A stretch of 64,000 nucleotides of DNA from Brevipalpus yothersi (taxonomy: Eukaryota > Arthropoda > Arachnida > Trombidiformes > Tenuipalpidae), in contig QZCP01000034.1 of the NCBI GenBank assembly GCA_003956705.1, forward strand, positions 79,668 to 143,667, given 5' to 3'. The position numbers and the translations under genes are program-made. Under the pieces are notes generated by a model. The model did not search any database, was not told where the DNA came from, and saw only the letters and a list, made by a program, of their open reading frames with translations. Of this stretch, positions 34,934 to 49,400 are shown piece after piece. Position 1 is the first letter of the stretch. Each line of letters opens with the position of its first letter.

Positions 34934-37900
34934 GATGACAATCATCATTGGATGCTTTTCGAGTGGAATTTGAGGGGAGAGAGAGAAGAAAGATAGAGGA
35001 AGGAAAGCTAGAGGTGACAATCAGCATCACTTTCCTCGTGGCTTTACTTGCCTTTGATGAGTCAAGTATGAGGTGGCCGAAGGCGAAGGCGGTGGATGAG
35101 GATGAGAGGGGATGGGAGAGAGAAATGAAAAGGGAAGAGGAGGAGGAGAAGAGGGATGAAGGTGAGAAGTGAGTTTAACATAGAGAGTGAAGTGATGCAG
35201 TCTATGGATGCTGTGGATGCTGCTGTGGATGCGGAGAACGCAGTGTGGCCTGTTGTAATGTGAAATGACTCATGTGTAGCGGGATGCTGAGCCAGGAGTG
35301 AATTGAGTCACATCAGCAGAATGAAGCGTGTGGTTCTAGAAGGAGAGAAAGCGATCGGATAAAATAAGGAACAAGAAGAGGTGGAGGGAGATGGGGATGA
35401 AGATGAAGAGTAGAACGTGTTGAGAGGATGGAGGAGAGATTCTGAGGTAAGTCAGGCGTGTTCGATTGCTTAGGCCGAGAGAAGAATGAGTATGGCAAGA
35501 TGGATGGAAAAACAGAGAGAATGATGATTCATTCTTACTCGTCAAATTAAGTTTGAATGAGTTTTGTTGAGGGCAAAAGAGTGGCAAAAAGAAGATACAA
35601 GCTACTGAAGAGAGTGATGCAGAGATGAGAAAATAGATCTAATTTAGTGGAAAAAATTTGAGATTCAACTTTTGAATGCTTTTCTCTCATGTTTTCAATC
35701 CAAAGTGTTGGAAAATATTGAATTTTGTTTCCCTAATTTGTTGGAAAATGGATTTTTATCAATGAAAATTGCTTCTTAGACTTTGAAAATGCTCCAATCA
35801 TGTAGACCACTTTGCATTCAACTTGAATTCGAAAATATTATCACGCAATGTCCAGCTTTTTTTTTTGAAGATTGTTTTGACCACTCACATGTGTAATTGG
35901 TCAGCAAAGAGGACACACAATCAAATTGTCTCAAAATGTGATGGACATTGAACAATTATGATGCAAATGAGAATTATTTAAGAAATGTTCTATCGCGTGT
36001 GGTCTTGGATGGAATGAAAGTTTCTTGGCTAAGGTCGAGGCTATGAGAGAGAAAATGGAGTGATTATTAATACTGTGGTTGATTAAGATCAAAAGTGTAT
36101 CATATCACTTATACACACGAACACAAGTTGACTAAACATTCAATGAGCATTCGGCACGAGATGTTCTGTGATTGTTTTGGACAAATAATGAAGATGAATG
36201 GAGGAGAAAAATGAAACAAGAGAGAGAGAGAGAGAGAGAAGAGGACAGAAAAAAAATTCCAAGAGGTTTCAGACTACTTTCGGAAAACCATTCCAGCTAT
36301 TACATGTCCATTCATCATTCAATGATAATAAATAGTGACTACTATTTGTTATTATTCTTATACTCAAGGATAAATGTGAATGGGTTCATTTGAAGATGAT
36401 ATAGCTTGCATGATCGCTTCAATGGTTAGTTGGACCAATGTTGAGACTTCAAAACTAAATTCAGGGCAAGGTTAAGCTTTCTCTATATTTCTATCATTTT
36501 GTCAGTCTATTATCGATGAATGTATATTCTACTGATTTAAGAAGAAAAATTTAGGAACTTTGAAATATTTTTTTATTCATATTCACAGTTCTCTTGGCAC
36601 CAAAAGAAATAAGATTCGAGGAATCAAAAAATTTGCATTTCAAATATTTCAGAAGTTTAAGTTTAAGTGATAATTCCTATACTAAGAACTTTTCTTTCTG
36701 AACTTCGAATTTATTGGCAACATAAAAAGTTCTGCATGATAATCTTGGAAGAGATGATTCCAGAATGCCTCTCATAGTTTATCAGTGTTCTTTTAGATAA
36801 AAATAAAAAAGATGTAGATTCAATTTATCTTATGATGACTTAATGATCACTTGTGGATCATCCGATTGATGATGACGATAGTGATGATCCACAAGCATCG
36901 GGAACATCATCTTTGACCACTGATAATCAGTTAATCATGAAAATAGAATTCCAATCTTCCAGCTCTTTAGTTCATATAGCATGCTCGAGGGCAATTGGTG
37001 AAGCTTTTGCTGGATACTTTTTATGAGCTACTTTTTCACTTGCAAATAAGTGAAAAGAAGATGATGCTAATATTTCACTAACTATGATACACATTATCTG
37101 TCCATCCGTATTTATGCATAAAAATGAAAATATATTATTATGCAGCCTTTCGAGAAAAAAAAGATAAGAAAGATACTATGCACATAGCTTAATTCATTAG
37201 TGTAGTTAGCAATAGCGTATTATTCAATTTTCACTTGAGTGAAATAAATGAGATTAGCATGTTGATTAGAGAATGTGATGAATTGATGATCCTTGGAAAT
37301 GTTAAATACAGTTGATTATATTAGCCACCAACTTTATCTAGCTGAATACACAGTAAGTACACACAGTGAATATATAAGACAAAAGACAAGCAAGTTCTTA
37401 CAATCTGAATTATGAGTGAGAGAGAGAAAAATATAAAATGAATGGAAAATGGGTCGATCGTTGGATAAACTTCTTTTTTGAGGAAGAGAGAAAGAAGTAA
37501 GCTGAATAACGGTATATATGAGTGGATTCAGATCCGTTATGTATGAGTGTTTATGTGTATGTGTTTTGAGAGGTTTCTCTTTTTTTTGCGGCCAACAAGC
37601 TGAATAAAACTTTTTTTTTAGACTGTCAATATCATCTTTATCACTGAAAATCTAATAGCAGTAACTGCTTGTGTAATCAAATGTTTGATTTTGGCCTCTT
37701 GTCTTAAATCTTTTGGAAGATTGATTCGTTGTTATTATTATAAGAGTTACTTTTTTTGGCGCACTTCTTTTCCCATCGCTCGAAAATTTTCAAGTTCACT
37801 TTTGATGTATTAGAAAAGGAAGAGAAATTTTCAACTCTTTTTCTCTCAAAATTTTTATTCTTCATTTTCTCATCACTCCAATTAATCAATTTCCCGCCAT

Positions 37901-40900
37901 TCATTCTATTTTCCCATGATTGAGATCACTAGAGTGTATGTGTGTGAAAGAACAAATCAAATTAGCACCATACTCAATCAATTTGTTTCCACCAATCAGT
38001 CAGACTCTGAATTGGAGTCAAAATCAATTGATCAAAATCAAAAGCAAATGATATTGGCTGATGAATCAACAACATTCCACATTTAATCTCCAGAGCCAGC
38101 AAGATTAGTAGAAGATGGACACTGATAACTGACATTCTTGTGCTAGTGATTAAATCAAATGAAAGTGAATAAATGTGTAAGTCATTCCCTACACATGCTG
38201 ATATGACTCATCGATGGAAGCGATTGGGTAAATCATCAATAAAGAATTCCAGCAATTTTTTCATTTTTTTTTCTTCCCATAACTGATGATCAATAGTCAA
38301 TCCGAGAAAAAAAGATATAAATAATTGTGCATAAAATATCATCATGCAATAATATTCATTCATTATGAATCTTTTTTCCCATTCTATTCTCAAAAGTGTG
38401 GAATGTGTATGTACTTGTATATTTGTGACTTGGGGCGATCAGGGCCATATTCTCGGCCTGATTCGTGCCCACATCGGCCTGAATGCAATGACCACTACTT
38501 GATTATCAAGCGAGAACAAAGTAAAATTGAACGGATAAGCTTGATGCACGACAATGAATTCATCCATTCACCGTTACTTTCCTCTCTCTTTCTCTCTCTC
38601 TCTCTTCCAGTTCTCATTCCATGTTAACCGTAAACATAGCTTCATCATGTAATTTTTACTGTTATTAACAATTCCGTGATGATTATATTCCGGCTCATGG
38701 TATGATCATCACCATTCTTTCAGCCTTTAACACACAACCGTAGCGTTGCATTTTCGGAATTATATCTGTGACCAGAAAAAAAGAGCCCAAAAAAGAGCGA
38801 AAGAGAGAAGATGTATCAATTCAATTGAATATTATTCAAGATCAATGGTTTGCCTATCAGGTCAGGTATGCTTGACCGAGGTCACAGGAATGTAGAGAAG
38901 AATCAATTAATTTGAAGCTCCTTCGAAGTTACCCAAAAACAACATTCGAGGAATAATGTCGATGGTTTTCGATATGCTGGCAGTAGTATGGCTATATATG
39001 TTTACTAGGTAATGTAACTGATTAGACTACCTGCAGAAATTAACTAAATCATGACAAATAGTGGTCATATTGATGTGGACAAATGACAAAGAAGGGAAAA
39101 AGTAGTGGGAAGAAAATGATGTTTTCTCACTCTTTGCTGAGATTGATGGACTTGAAATCGATCAACTTTCATTAACTCTAATCGATATTGATCACAATAG
39201 TCATACAAACAGTAGTATTTATCAATCAGACATTTTCTACTCCAAATGAAAATACATGTGGGCTTATTGATAGGGATAAAGGGCTCAAAATAAGCTGAAT
39301 GGAATGTTTCCAAAATTGTACCATGAATATCAAAAATGTTGATGCTCAGTTGAGCAATCTTTTATTCTTATTCTTGATCGAGTAGATTCATTAAGAAGTA
39401 TTATGCAATGAACTGAAATTTCAGTTCATTGCATATTTTAAAATATGCATCCAATGAGAGCACTTTTGGTGAGTTCAAATGAATTGAAGCGATTAATTTT
39501 GTGATGCCAAAAAATCAATGCCATCAATGAGAAAGATTAATAATAAATCAAAATAGTTTTCTCGATTTGCTGTTTTTTTCTACATCTTTCAAATGAGCCT
39601 TTAGTTTTTCTACCGAAAAATATCTAATTGAGAAAGATGAATTATTTTCTTTTTTTTCAATCTCTCTTCTTGCAAAACAGTCTCAAGATCTCCAGGAGAG
39701 AGAGAGAGATGAGAAAAGAAAAATATTCGATTTATAAGATGTGATATTAAAAAAAATTTACCATTCAAATAAACGTTGAATGTTAAGCCGCCATCATTGC
39801 ATGATTAACGTGTTTGTGTGTTCACATTTTTTTTATTTTCGATCGCTCATCACTGATAATATTAGTGAAGTCAATCGATGTGGGTATCAAATCCATCATC
39901 TTTCATTCAACTATTGGTCAGGTATATATAATTGGAAATAAGTTCACTTAATAAAAGGCAATAAATAGCTGCCATCATCATTGTGTGTGAGTGTCTGTTT
40001 ACCAGAAAGTATTTATATTCATCATCTTCGTTCAGAACGGATGTTGAAAGTCTAGTTCGAAGTAGAAAAGTAATTTAATTTTTTTCCCTACAAATTGGAT
40101 ACAAAATTTCAAGAACGATACACAACTTATCATACTATCATCATTAAAATTTTTGCTCTAATTTTTTTTCTACACATACATACAATCTTCAATCACTATT
40201 GATCAGTCCAAAAGCCATTTGACCTTGGATTGAAACCAAATTCAGATAAGTTTCCTTCTCTCCAAAACAGTTAGGAAAGTGATCTTTTTTTGGATTTGAA
40301 CACCAATTCCGTTAGATTTTAGGCCAGATTTGTGATGCAAATCTTCTCATCTTCCTCATCTCGAATAGTCCAATCACATCTCAGTAACACAGATGCTTTC
40401 ACCTTAAATTTTCATCAACTCGGCAACTTTGGGCCAACTGAAGCATCCCATTTTTGATGCTAAAATTTTTCCACCATAAAATGACCTAATTTTTGTTTCC
40501 ACTTCAATTTGGTCAGAAGAAAAAACGTCCACCATGAAGGAGTAATCGAAAGGTGGCCTGAGAAAGTGTGTGAATGTGAATGTGTGTGTGTGTAAGTACA
40601 TCATCATTTATATTCATGGTCAAATCAGTCAACGATCAAGAGTAGCTAATTTTTTAGTATCAATTGATGAACATCAAGTGATGAGAAAATGAATTTTCTC
40701 CTCTCTCATCAGCTTTTTTGGTGCTCAGTTTTGGGCGGTAAAAAGTAAAATGTAACAAATAACATTCATTAGAAAGTTGATGACTTTTTGAGTAACCGGA
40801 TGAACTGATCACTTCATCCTTATGGGAAAGCTCAATTTGATCACTTCAACATCATCCCCAATTCATTGATCTCAATTCGAAAAATTATCAATCCACAATC

Positions 40901-41179
40901 TTTATCATTATCAGTGAGTTTGTGAGCATGCAAATGAAAGTGAGATCAAACGGAATTATCGTGGCCATCCTAATCAGCTTGATGATTTGTTGATGTTGGG
41001 AAAGGTTTTTCTCTTCCCAATCTTTGCATGAATCATTCTTATCATATCGCAGAATCCATTCTCGTTCATCTTCTTCCAAATCGTGAACAGACTGATCAAA
41101 TCATTTGATACCTGCTGATCAACCCCTTTGTTGCCCGAAGAGTGGTAAAAATTGGATTGATACGCAGTTTGTCATCATC

Positions 41180-41210
<31 letters not shown>

Positions 41211-41409
41211 GTCTATCTGAATTCATTCTACTTTTATGAGTCTGAACACACACTATCTTGACATCATGAATACATTCCATTCATGTGGATCCTTTTTGGT
41301 AAACAAAATACTCTCTCTCTCTCACACGCGTGTTATTCATGACAAACTAATCAGATATTTTCGAATCGATTATGAATGTCAAACACTTTCGATTACAGTC
41401 AGAATTATT

Positions 41410-41447
<38 letters not shown>

Positions 41448-41581
41448 NNNNNNNNNNNNNNNNNNNNNNNNNNNNNNNNNNNNNNNNNNNNNNNNNNNNN
41501 NNNNNNNNNNNNNNNNNNNNNNNNNNNNNNNNNNNNNNNNNNNNNNNNNNNNNNNNNNNNNNNNNNNNNNNNNNNNNNNNN

Positions 41582-41659
<78 letters not shown>

Positions 41660-43433
41660 ACTGTCATTGTCGTGAGGAACCGTCAATTCATAAGCCAGAC
41701 AACAGTAGTACACACCTTTAATCTGATCATCAATCTTCATCAATTGGGAAGCCTCAAATTCGATGAGTTCATTCGCTTTTACCGTTACAGTCAGTGTTCT
41801 GTAATGGGCCTCAAATCTTCCGGATAGAGAGGGAGAGAGGAGAATGAAAAGTTTGGTGAAGAAAAGTTCTTTCGTCCGTGTTGAAAGTATTTTTATGGCC
41901 CTAAAATCAAAGCCTCAAAATCCTTAGAGAACATTTTTCCCAATCAATTTTCATTCATTTATCTTTATAAATTCGATAATGATGATGCTCCTATTCTATC
42001 ACCTTGTATGCCACAAGCTATACATGTCTAATGTCTGATTAATGAATGTATGAGTTGCTGTGTGTGGTTAAGCTATTCTCTCGAATCATGAGTTATTACC
42101 ATCAAGAATATATTGATTAGCATACAGATATTATGAATCTTCATTTGAAGTAACCCTCTAACCATCTCGTCTCTCTTTTTTTCCTATGTTTTAGGAATAC
42201 TTTCCGAAGAGGGTCCTTACTATGGAGCCAATCTGGGCAATATGGAACTCAATCTGAATGATGTTAAAGGAACGGTGTATGCTGTTGATGAGAATACAAT
42301 TTTTATCAAAAGTTTCTCTTTCGATGGTCAAGCTCCGGATGCTTATTTTTGGGCTGGAACAAGTAACAATCCTGACGTGACTGGATTCATCGTTCCAGAT
42401 GAAAAAGGATCGTAAGTACAATAATAATATTTTGCCCAAACTTTTTCCGACTCCTACGAATATCATGTTCTTCTCTTACTTGTTTCGACATGAATATATT
42501 CATGAAACGGAAAGCACGATGCGTATATATACTTTCTTCTATTCTCATCAGAAGAGAGAGAAAGAAAGAGAAGAAGAAGAAAAAAAAATGAAACAAAAAC
42601 GAAAACATTTTTTTGAATAATAAGCAAATTAGATTACAGTGAACTGATTTGGGTACACTTTCATTGTGAAACTGCCCTCAACTTTCTTGTCCATCATCAC
42701 TTTCATTCTCACAGGCATACACACACATCACTATTTATTCGAAATACTTATATACTAAATAAGTATATATTATTTGGACATCATTAGATTCTATTTTTCA
42801 ACCATTAAGAGTTGCTCTTTTAAATGGGTAAAGGCTATTATTATCAGGAAAAATTTTGAAACACACAAATCAGATCATCATCCGTCCAGTTGAGGACAGT
42901 ATATGATGATGAATTTTCTTTTTCCTCTTCTTTTCTGTTTTTTTTTCGCTGGAAAAATCACATTTTGTATGCAAAATTTTTCCCAAATGACCGTTATTAT
43001 TATCATTATTAGCATCAAAAATGGTTCGAGGTTTTCAAATTGTTCCTGGAGTGGTTAGTGAAGAAGAGGAGGAAGAATTGAGACAAGGAATAAATAAATC
43101 GAGTCATATTCAGAAAGAGTACAAAAACTGTACCCTTTTAAATCAATAGACTTTGAACCTTTATAGTTACTATTATTGTTGATGTGGAGGATTCAAGATT
43201 AATATTCATGTCAAATTTTGATCCTTACGGCTATATTCGGATAATCAGTGAGCTGAAGTGCAATTGATTCTCAAGATGCGACTCCTCTTGATCTGACTTA
43301 TTTTCTTCTCTCTCTCTTTTTCTTTCTTTGTCTCTTATCTCCATCTTTTCTATTCCATCTAATCTAATTCACTCGGATGCAGACAGTCAAATCATGAATA
43401 TCAAATAAAATGAGGAAATCTATTAGGGTGGAT

Positions 43434-43495
<62 letters not shown>

Positions 43496-46400
43496 AAAAC
43501 CTCAAAAACAATGCTCAAACCACGGTGAACAAAATTGATGAAAAATTTTTGCTTCTTTATCATCAAATTACAAACGACTAAATATAGATCAGTGATTATT
43601 ATCAAGGAAGCAATAATAATTTGTTGTTATTTCAGCGTTCAAAAAGAAAAACAGTCTATCACAATTACATCAGCTGCTTTTTTACACTCAATCCTCTTTT
43701 TTATGAAGTCTGTCGAGCTATAAACACTCCGAAAAAATTTATGTATCGATTGTCATGTGATACATGATACACACGCGTATGAAACATGTATCTTTCGATT
43801 GACAAGATTCCGTACATTCTGAGCACAGAATTTAGTAGGAAGAATCTGTTTCATCATCTTATGATAATCGGATTTTCTCTCATTCATTCATTTTGCATCT
43901 TTTTTATTTTCCTCCTTCTCCTTATTATTTCCCACCAAAAAAATATAGAACCAAACCTTTAGGCCAATATTACAATAAGGATGTCGTACTTCGACTACCA
44001 GAAGGAAAAACACTCCGTGATATTACATGGATATCGATTTGGAGTCGTAAATTGCGAAAAAATTATGGCTATCTAATGATGCCACAAAATTTGATCATAC
44101 CAACACCAGTGGAAATACGACCCCTTTCCCAATTGGCCCATGGACTCAAATCAGGTCCAGTCACAATTGTGGATGCTCAAACTTTCTTGATCACCGATTT
44201 CCATTATGATGGCCTCGGTCCAGCCGGCTACTGGTGGGCCACACCAGGAGCTCGACCAAGTTCATCGGGAATCCAGTTGAAAGATGAGAATGGTTCAACT
44301 AAGCCGTTGAGACGATATAACGGTGAAACGGTTGTCATATCGTTGCCTGAAGGATCGACAATTTATGATTTCGATTGGCTGGGTGTGTGGTGTTCAGAAT
44401 TTCAAGTTGATTTTGGCAGTACTCGTATTCCTCAAAATGTTCGCGTACCACCGTCACCACGAATGTTGGGTATTGAGCCGGAAGTAAGTTCGAATGATGA
44501 TAGTAAGAAGGAAAAGATTCAAATTATCAATCGTCCACGTTTTGTTGTACCTAATATGGCTGATGATGAGGTGTCCAGTCTTTTTGGTCGTCGAATCGTG
44601 ACAACCGTTAAGCCCGATCAGCCGGCCATATGATTAAAAAGCATGAGCATGCATTGACACTTGGTGATGGTTAATGTCATCCGAATTCTTATTTTATCCA
44701 TCTTTTATTTCAATATGAATTGCACCCAAACTTTATCACTCTTTTCTATCTCAATCACTTTCTAAATGTCCTCAAACGAAAATCTTTTAATCGTAAAATT
44801 AGAATTTTCCTTCTTTTATCGCACATACACATTCTCAGCATGATTATTATCAATCAGTCAATGCACTTTCTTAAAAGTATATATAAATATATATATATTA
44901 AAACGAAACAGTTAGATCAATATTTTGCTTGTGGGTCTGTCTTGATGAACTTCATTTTATGAATTTTGTTCCAGATAATGACGGTGACTGGTGAATGCAT
45001 TCGATTTAATGAGTGCATGCTTTACAATTATTTTAACTGTTATTCATTTTCTTGATTATCAATTGCACAAATACACAGTTTTCAATGGTAAAGGCACAAT
45101 ACTGGCTGAACATAGGCTTTTTGGCATGAATTTTTGCACCATTCTCAGTATTTATGAAGATTTGATTCTCATTTGATTTCGAATAATTTTAAATAATCAG
45201 CATTTTTCGATAATTTTTTCAGAGCAAATTGAATTGTGAGGTACTGAACAACGGCTTAGGATTTGAGGTTCGTTGGGTTATTGATGGTGATGATATCGTG
45301 ATGCAATTAGTAGGCAAAATAGGTAAGACTTTTATAAAATGAAAATTCTCCCAATTTCAGCACCTAATGCTGTTCGTGTTTCCTTCAAACCAGAACGAGG
45401 TGATTATATGGCTTTCGGATTATCCAAGGATGATTCCAAGTCAAGTATGATTGGTGCTGATGCAGTTGTTGCATGGTATGATTCCAATGGACGAGGTCAT
45501 GCAGTGGACTATTATTTAGGAAGCAAAGAACAGGTCAGTATCACAACAAGATGATATTCTTTTTCTCTCTTATTTGCATCATCTCTCATCATCTTCTCCG
45601 GAATAAATTCCAACATTCAGCATCGAGGGTGTCCGTGTGTGACATGCTCTTCTCCTCTTTCATCCATAACATTTTAATACTGATTAGTTGCCTAAATATG
45701 CATCATACTTTCACAGTGTGTTGGTACTCGTGGAAGCTGTCCAGACGTTAAACATCCCGGAGCAAGTGACAGTATCACGCTTCTACACTCAGCGGTGGTC
45801 AATGGATTCACTTTGATCACTTTTAAAAGACCTCAACTTGGCGGTAAGTGGCCAGTCAAAATGATGTCTATCATTATGATTGTTGTTGACCATCCAATAA
45901 GTAGGGTCGTTTTGAATGGCTGAATGTCCAAGTAGTAGTAGTAGTAGCTAGTGATGGTGGTGGTGGTGGTAGTAGCTGGTGTAGTAAGGTGCTGGGTTTT
46001 GTAGTGGTGATTTAATATAATAGCTTAGAAAATTGTTTCTCTCTTTCTTTTCAATGTTACTGTGTCAGTGTCAGGGCTTGCTTCATGGATTTTCTTCAAA
46101 TAATGAGGACACAAAAAGATAAGTGATGAAGTAGAAGAGAGAGAGAGAGAGAAAATCTTTTTCTGAGCCTAATTTTCGATTTATACAGCAAAAATATAAT
46201 TGAATTTTTCTTTTCGATTTTCACTGGATTTCCCGCCTCTTGTTCTTCTTTTATAATTTTCATCTGAAACTTCTTCATCATCTTCATTTTCGATTTTCAT
46301 TTCTTTCTTTTTCTCTCTCTCTCTTTCTCAATAGTCGATGATAAGTTGGATCAACATGTCTACAGTGATGGCAATCAAGCGGTGTTCTGGGCCATCGGAT

Positions 46401-49400
46401 CACTGAATGATCGCAATGAAGTATCTTACCATCGAATGAAATCAAAAGGCAATCTTTTCCTCGATTTTGCTCGATCACCAAAATGGAACTGTCCCAATTC
46501 TCAGAGCAATGGTCAGCGTGGTGGTGGTGGTGGATCATCAGCACCATCAGCTCGATCATCTTCTCCTCGATCGGCCTATGATTCGCTTGCATCGCCAAGT
46601 ACATCATCATCAACCCATCAGCATCGACCACGAGATCCGAATGCATGGAAAATTCCACCCATAATATGTCCTGCTGACAACACTTTCCGTGCTCAAATTG
46701 GTCCTACTGGCGGCAAGAAGGGCTATGAAGCCATTACCGGTAAAATTGGTTGGGGCATTGCGTGGTACATCAATGGCTTGGTGATCCCAGAGATTACCGT
46801 TGAACGTGGTAAAACGTACACATTTATCGTTGAAGGTGGTAATGATAAAATTCATGGAGCTCGTCGTCATCCATTGTACATTACCGATTCACCTGAAGGT
46901 GGCTTTGATCATAAGCCTGATGATGAGAGACGTAAGGAGAGAATATTTGCTGGAGTTGGAATCACCAAGAGTGGTGAATTGTTGCCAACCGCTGCTGGAC
47001 GATTGTGTGAATGGCAAATTGATACAAGTCGCAAAGATAAGCCGGAAGATTATAAAGATTTTTTCGAATTTCAACGAACATTATCTCTCCAGTGTGGTTC
47101 CGGTGAGCCAGCATTACTCCGGTGGAGACCAGATAAGAATACACCGGATACAGTGTATTATCAATGCTATACTCACCGATATTTGGGATGGAAAATTCGT
47201 GTGGTGGACTCTTGTGATCAACTTGCATCCGCATCGATAACCAAGGTATATCATACATCGGCTGATAATGCTACCGTATATCGTCATAAGAATCCACAAT
47301 CATTGGACAATTATCGGACTCCATTGGACATGAGTAACACAAATCACAAGGAGTCCACCAGTCGAAGAGGTATAATTCAATCGAAGTCTGCCAACTCTCC
47401 AGCTCAATCAATAGTAGCTCAGCCACGTTCAAAAGAGGGTTCAAATAATTTTTTCGATTCATTACGATATCAGGCTCCAACAATTAGAAAACCTGATTTC
47501 CTGACATTAGGTCCCGCTTATTCACCTTACCATTCCTCTCGAATACAGCCAATTGTAATGCCAAATATCAATGCTAATGTATATCAATCGCCTATGAGTA
47601 GTCTACATGTACCTATCGGACCTGTTAGACCTTTGGATGTATTTGTTCCTCCACCATTTGGTCCCAATCGAATCAAAAAAGGTCCAGTTTACGTAAGTTG
47701 AGTCGCTGTTTGACACGAGTCCATCATGGCCACCATCATGGATTTCAGCGCTTTCCTATGGTTCTCATGGGTTATATGATTATCCCCTCCCCAGAAAATA
47801 ATGCCTGCATGCTATATACCTCTCTTGCATTCAACTGTCAGGCTAATCAGTCTTGTGAGGAATCTAACATCATGGCTAACTTGAATTAACTTCAACATAC
47901 ATCCAAAAAATTTCGATCACCATTCTCCTAAGTTTTCCACTTTTTCTTTTCAGATTAAGCAACGGCTACCACCTCCTATTCCTCCAAATCCTCCCAAGTT
48001 TTTCCAAGATCTTTTCAGGTTAGTTTATATGGAATTTTCATACAATCGCAAAATGCTAACCGTTTTATCAATTTTTGCCAGACCATCGCAATTTCCACAT
48101 TTTCCCACAGACTTCAGTCGTGTTCCAGCACCTTTCAGCATTCCGACCACATCTACTACGACCACAACTACCGTGAAGCCAACAACGAAACCATCAACCT
48201 CATCTACAACTCCAAAAACTATCAAAACCAAAGCAACAACCAAAACACCGACCACCATTGCAGATCATTTGATTGGTGGCTTTTTGCCGGTCCTCATCAA
48301 TTCCAAGGGAACACCGCCATCATCTTCTCCAATTGAAATTTCATCGGTAACAGATGCTGGAACCAGTCTAAATGGTACAACTAAATTTGAAGCAATCCAC
48401 TTTAGTTCCTCAAATAAGCCGACTAAAACAACGATCCAAGCGTCTGATTTGGATCTCGAAGATAAGCAACCATCCAAGCCAAGTGCTTACAGCAAATCGA
48501 AAGTAGAATATTTCGGATACAAACCAACCAGTGATCAAGATGAGTGGGAGGATGGTGATGATAGTGCTGATAGCACTAATGATAATAAAAAAGATCAGTT
48601 ACCATCAACGGTAGCCAATTCAAGTACCAAAGAGAAGGAAGAATCGGCCATCACCGTTATCGACACATCGATACCTTCAACTCAAGTTATTCATAAAATT
48701 GTAAATGATTCTAATGGTGTTAGATTAGAAAATATATATCCTATTGTACCCAATAGTAATCCATCCAAAAAATCAATCTCATCATCGTCATCATCTTCAT
48801 CATCGAAACCAATAACTTCAACCAGTAAACCATCTGAGGCTGATATTGTAGGAAAAGCCTCAACATCCGTGCCAATCAATACAAATGTAAGCCTTAAAAA
48901 TGCAACTACTAGTCATGAAGATCAACAGCCACACACTGAAACAAAGTTTGCAGCAAATGGAACAATTTCCGTACATTCATCTAGTCATTCAAATGATCAC
49001 GATCAAATTCCTGAAGGTATTGAGGATGAAGGTGATGAAAATATTGCACCATTAATTCCAAATGATTTCACTCCTGCCAATGGCACCGATGATGCGATCT
49101 TGTCCCATATCATGTCACTGATATCTGACAATTCGATTCCACCTGAGGTGAAAATAGTGTCTCGAAGTGATGGGAACACTGTTCAATCGACACATGTTGA
49201 AATACATCATAACTTGAAGAAACGATCAGCTGAAGCTTTCGTCGAACGAAGACCGGCCACATTCGAAATCGATTCAGTTAATCAGATACCTTCCAAAGAA
49301 AAATTAGCGATGAACTCTGCAATGTCTAGAAGTTTCCAGACATCTTTCAGCTTGTTGTGTTGGAATTTATTATCAATTTCCTTAGCTCGTTGTCTTCTGT

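Noticed and set aside
41236..41827. Long Ser-Leu and Arg-Glu open frames across the CT tract and gap
   Set aside because: Dinucleotide repeats lack stop codons and the frame passes through N; this is not a gene.
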